DNA from: a virus
Length of the DNA stretch: 64,000 nt
Virus record (IMG/VR): IMGVR_UViG_3300034105_003891
Span: 1 to 64,000 of that record
Strand: one strand, 5' to 3'
In this document: positions 61,283 to 64,000 of the stretch, one piece after another
Numbering within the stretch: position 1 is the first letter of the stretch
Layout of the letters: each line of letters opens with the position of its first letter
The notes under the pieces: model-generated
Seen by the model: only the letters and a program-made list of their open reading frames with translations
What the model was told of the DNA's origin: nothing
Database searches by the model: none
Made by a program: the position numbers and the translations under genes

Positions 61283-62265
61283 TGGGAAATGTTGCATTAG
61301 GTCTAAATAATTTATCGAATATAAAATTTGGAGATAACCAGGTGTCATCAGTTTATCTTGGGACCAATTTGGTGTGGAGTAGTTATACTTATATTTTGGA
61401 TCTATATGGTCCTGCATATCATGCTTATTCACTTAGAAAACTAAGTAGCACCTACACAGGTAAAGCTATGAGAGTAAGAAGATTAACAAGCACACCATCC
61501 GCAGTGACCACTACTGTAGATGTTGCTTTCGATTCAAATAATAGAGTAAGTTTGGATAGCGCAATTAATTTCATTTCCGGATCACCGACAACGGCAGGAA
61601 ATTTAGGACAGTTTGCTGCTGCTGTAGCATCGGGCTATACAAACCCAGACGGTGTTAATACTAACATGGATATTTTTGTTGTAACGTGGTTTGACCAAAG
61701 TGGCAATACTAAAAACCCAACACAAGCATCAACACCTTTACAACCAAAGATAGTGAGCGCGGGAATATTAGAAGGGATAGATGGTAGTGCAGGAGTTAGA
61801 TTTACATCTGCAAGTTCTCAGTTTTTAAATTTAATTGATTCATCCACTTCTTATAACAATATGTCTTGTTACGCATTAGGAAACTCTTTATCAGCAACAG
61901 TAAACACATCTATTTATGGGCAAGGACATTTTGGGGTAAATGCAAGGTTATTTTTACCACAAGGTCCGAATATATCTTATAATACATTTGATACTTTTCC
62001 TATTGCAGATATTACTGCAAATGTTGATAGATTGTATGAATTAATATGTGGTGCAGCTACAACAAGTGCTTATTCAAATGGAACACAATCATCTGTTGTA
62101 TCAGTTCCTTCTGTAAGTGTTGCTAATATTTATATCAGAATTGGTGCAAATGGCTCTCCATCTGTTTTTATGAATGGACACGTAAAAGAAGTGATAGCTT
62201 TTATAGGAACAGCAAACAGAACAAATATAGAAACAAACATAAATCAATATTACACGGTATGGTAA
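61282..62265 (+). CDS. Fibre tip protein with arabinofuranosidase-B-like domain
   Basis: 327 residues. YHAYSLRKLSSTYTGKAMRVRRLTS, FVVTWFDQSGNTKNPTQAS, QPKIVSAGIL and GVRFTSASSQFLNL follow the AbfB catalytic-like lectin domain often seen on Bacteroidetes phage tails. The N-terminal 35 residues have a fibre-linking IKFGDNQVSSVYLGTNLVW motif. Sugar-binding tip expected; hydrolase activity unproven. Confidence 0.7.
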   Translation: MGNVALGLNNLSNIKFGDNQVSSVYLGTNLVWSSYTYILDLYGPAYHAYSLRKLSSTYTGKAMRVRRLTSTPSAVTTTVDVAFDSNNRVSLDSAINFISGSPTTAGNLGQFAAAVASGYTNPDGVNTNMDIFVVTWFDQSGNTKNPTQASTPLQPKIVSAGILEGIDGSAGVRFTSASSQFLNLIDSSTSYNNMSCYALGNSLSATVNTSIYGQGHFGVNARLFLPQGPNISYNTFDTFPIADITANVDRLYELICGAATTSAYSNGTQSSVVSVPSVSVANIYIRIGANGSPSVFMNGHVKEVIAFIGTANRTNIETNINQYYTVW

Positions 62266-62267
62266 AA

Positions 62268-62459
62268 ATGGGATTCAAATACAACACGTTAGAAGAGGCA
62301 CAGGCAGCATTAGAGATGGCAAATACTTTCTTTGGATTGCCCTGTGCAGAATCTTTAAGATGTGCAGATATCGAAGAGGGTGATGGTTTTTGGTACATGT
62401 CAGCATTTAGATTAGAGGAAGCCTTAGGTGATCCTGTAGAAATAGAAATAATCGAGTAA
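62268..62459 (+). CDS. Hypothetical small acidic protein
   Basis: 63 residues from MGFKYNTLEEAQAALEMA; an alternative start at 62259 overlaps the gene before. Cys pair, acidic. May assist fibre assembly (position only). Confidence 0.55.
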   Translation: MGFKYNTLEEAQAALEMANTFFGLPCAESLRCADIEEGDGFWYMSAFRLEEALGDPVEIEIIE

Positions 62460-62464
62460 AAGAT

Positions 62465-62554
62465 ATGACAAATCAGGATAAAAAATTCATATTGTTTTGG
62501 GTATATGTTATTGTGTCATCTGTATCTGTTTTATATTTAACTCATCAGATATAA
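62465..62554 (+). CDS. 29-residue membrane peptide
   Basis: MTNQDKKFILFWVYVIVSS: one hydrophobic span. Five bases after the previous gene. Function unknown. Confidence 0.4.
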   Translation: MTNQDKKFILFWVYVIVSSVSVLYLTHQI

Positions 62555-62594
62555 CAATTTAATTATAAACCCATAACCAAAATAAAAGGAAACA

Positions 62595-63095
62595 ATGCCA
62601 TATAGAATACTACTTAGAAGGGACTTATCACAGAATTGGGACTATAATGATCCTGTACTTATGACAGGGGAACCTGGTTACGAAATTGACACCAGAAAGT
62701 TTAAAATGGGAGATGGTCAAACCCCGTGGTCACAACTTCCGTATTATTGTGGTGTAACCGGGCCAGCGGGTCCAACATTACCATATAAATCATATACTGC
62801 TTTATTAACACAGACTGAAGAAAATGATCCGGTTGCGACTATACTTGAAAATACCATCGGTGATATAGTATGGACAAGGCTGGGAGCTGGTTCTTACCTA
62901 GCAACAAGCGATAATTTATTCACAGAAAATAAAACAACTATATTTATGACAGGAAACAGTAGTTTAGTTTTTGGAATTTACCCAAGCATCAATACACCAG
63001 GAACAGAAATAACAGTAGAAACTGGTTCTCCTAATGAAACACATCTTGATCAAATACTAGATAATACCCCAATAGAAATAAGAGTATATAATTAA
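62595..63095 (+). CDS. Fibre-related protein 3 (tropism-type N-terminus)
   Basis: 166 residues. Third copy of the N-terminal module ([20 protein letters not shown]...GEPGYEIDTRKFKMGDG) and only a short GPAGP in place of the collagen shaft; beta-type tip. Probably a short fibre or a fibre cap. Confidence 0.75.
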   Translation: MPYRILLRRDLSQNWDYNDPVLMTGEPGYEIDTRKFKMGDGQTPWSQLPYYCGVTGPAGPTLPYKSYTALLTQTEENDPVATILENTIGDIVWTRLGAGSYLATSDNLFTENKTTIFMTGNSSLVFGIYPSINTPGTEITVETGSPNETHLDQILDNTPIEIRVYN

Positions 63096-63140
63096 AAATT
63101 AAATAATCAAATTTTATTTTTAATTTTCGAAATTTTATCC

Positions 63141-63149
63141 TACATTTGC
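63141..63149 (+). promoter_or_regulatory. Early-type -7 element TACATTTGC
   Basis: 26 bases before the ATG at 63176. Confidence 0.65.
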
Positions 63150-63175
63150 ATAAAATAAAGGATAAAATTTTTTCT

Positions 63176-64000
63176 ATGAAAACCGGAGACTACAAAAAGA
63201 AAATCTCGCCATCCATGGACAAGCACCAAGGAGAAGACGATGAAGATTACCAAAGCGATTATAAAGGAAAAAAGACCACAAGCAAAACACCAATGCTTGA
63301 TGCACACTCAACGAATTTAACGGATATTGCACTAAGGGGTGAACTAGATCCCATTATAGGAAGAGATCCTGAGATTGAAAGGATATCCCAGATTCTTTCC
63401 AGAAGAAAAAAGAACAATCCTGTGCTTATAGGGGAACCTGGAGTTGGTAAATCAGCAATAGCTGAGGGACTTGCCATAAAAATAGTTCAGAGAAAGGTTT
63501 CACAAACATTATTAAATAAAAGAATTCTAACCCTAGATATGGGTTCATTAGTTGCTGGTACGAAATACAGAGGACAATTCGAAGAAAGAATTAAATCAAT
63601 CATCGATGAACTTAAAAAGAATAGAGACATTATTATTTTTATCGATGAGCTACATACAATAATAGGTGCAGGTGGATCCTCGGGATCACTTGATGCTTCG
63701 AATATGTTCAAGCCAGCTCTAGCAAGGGGAGAGATACAGTGCATTGGTGCTACAACACTTAATGAATACCGCCAGCATATCGAAAAAGATGGTGCTTTAG
63801 AAAGAAGATTCCAAAAGGTTCTTGTAAACCCACCAGATACGGAAACAACCATCGAGATTCTAAATAGTGTAAAATCCAAATATGAGGATCATCATAACGT
63901 AAAATACACAGACGATGCCATAATCAATTGTGTAAAACTCACAGAACGCTATATAACGGATCGAAACTTCCCGGACAAGGCTTTAGATGCATTAGATGAA
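63176..64000 (+). CDS. ClpC/ClpA-type AAA+ ATPase, 3' end outside window
   Basis: The first 275 residues are visible. After a charged 40-residue start come [20 protein letters not shown], Walker A GEPGVGKS (86-93), Walker B IIIFIDEL, pore-type [11 protein letters not shown], sensor IGATT and arginine-finger ALERRF, as in the first AAA+ ring of ClpA/ClpC. The usual ~140-residue N-terminal adaptor domain is missing. Could unfold proteins for the host ClpP or act alone in the phage. Confidence 0.85.
   Translation, partial: MKTGDYKKKISPSMDKHQGEDDEDYQSDYKGKKTTSKTPMLDAHSTNLTDIALRGELDPIIGRDPEIERISQILSRRKKNNPVLIGEPGVGKSAIAEGLAIKIVQRKVSQTLLNKRILTLDMGSLVAGTKYRGQFEERIKSIIDELKKNRDIIIFIDELHTIIGAGGSSGSLDASNMFKPALARGEIQCIGATTLNEYRQHIEKDGALERRFQKVLVNPPDTETTIEILNSVKSKYEDHHNVKYTDDAIINCVKLTERYITDRNFPDKALDALDE

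Noticed and set aside
1-64000. Prophage or plasmid origin of the window
   Set aside because: No integrase, attachment site, partition or replication-initiator gene was found; late promoters, fibres and the tRNA array fit a large lytic phage. The rest of the genome was not available to exclude this fully.

Overview
The window looks like part of a large (jumbo-class) lytic phage of a Bacteroidetes host, probably a flavobacterium. The evidence is the Bacteroidetes-type -7 element TAnnTTTG in front of dozens of genes, a sigma factor closest in layout to Bacteroidetes RpoD, 29 recognisable tRNA genes, homing endonucleases, tail-fibre genes, and long runs of tiny unassignable genes. There is no integrase, rRNA or host metabolic operon. 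All calls come from reading the sequence; no database search was run. LAYOUT. 1-4.0 kb: an AT-rich cluster of small genes with foreign codon use, including three attC-like inverted repeats that separate cassette-sized ORFs. 4.0-9.3 kb: a 5'-nucleotidase-like gene and the first genes whose products start with a shared ~15-residue leader. 7.6-8.6 kb: non-coding, with a 93-bp tandem repeat. 9.4-26.4 kb: about 40 small early-type genes. Most sit behind a repeated promoter cassette (ACTTTAACG, about 32 bp, TATATTTGC, conserved leader, ATG) with terminators and 17-bp CACCG-N7-CGGTG inverted repeats between them. 26.4-27.3 kb: a G-rich non-coding stretch. 27.3-29.4 kb: a leftward fibre gene pair. 29.5-46 kb: late-type genes behind GATATATA boxes. 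These include many leader-bearing products (metallopeptidase-like, OmpA-like, GNAT-like), a sigma factor, a degenerate terminase-ATPase paralogue, a rhomboid protease and a CAP-like secreted protein. 43.3-57.3 kb: an RNA array with tRNAs for all 20 amino acids, several tRNA-like or otherwise structured RNAs, one GIY-YIG and two PD-(D/E)XK-type endonucleases, and small genes. 57.3-64 kb: an L,D-transpeptidase-like leader protein, collagen-like fibre genes, and the start of a ClpC-type AAA+ ATPase. HOW IT MAY WORK TOGETHER. Host RNA polymerase probably reads TAnnTTTG promoters; the fixed upstream ACTTTAACG box suggests a dedicated activator for one early set. The phage sigma factor is a candidate reader of the GATATATA boxes in front of virion-type genes. 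At least 20 products share an N-terminus (M-x-x-I/L-x-x-F/Y-x-x-F/L, then E-A or E-S) resembling the T4 capsid-targeting sequence. My main hypothesis is that these proteins are packaged in the capsid, trimmed by a prohead protease, and ejected into the host with the DNA. The tRNA set would support late translation.
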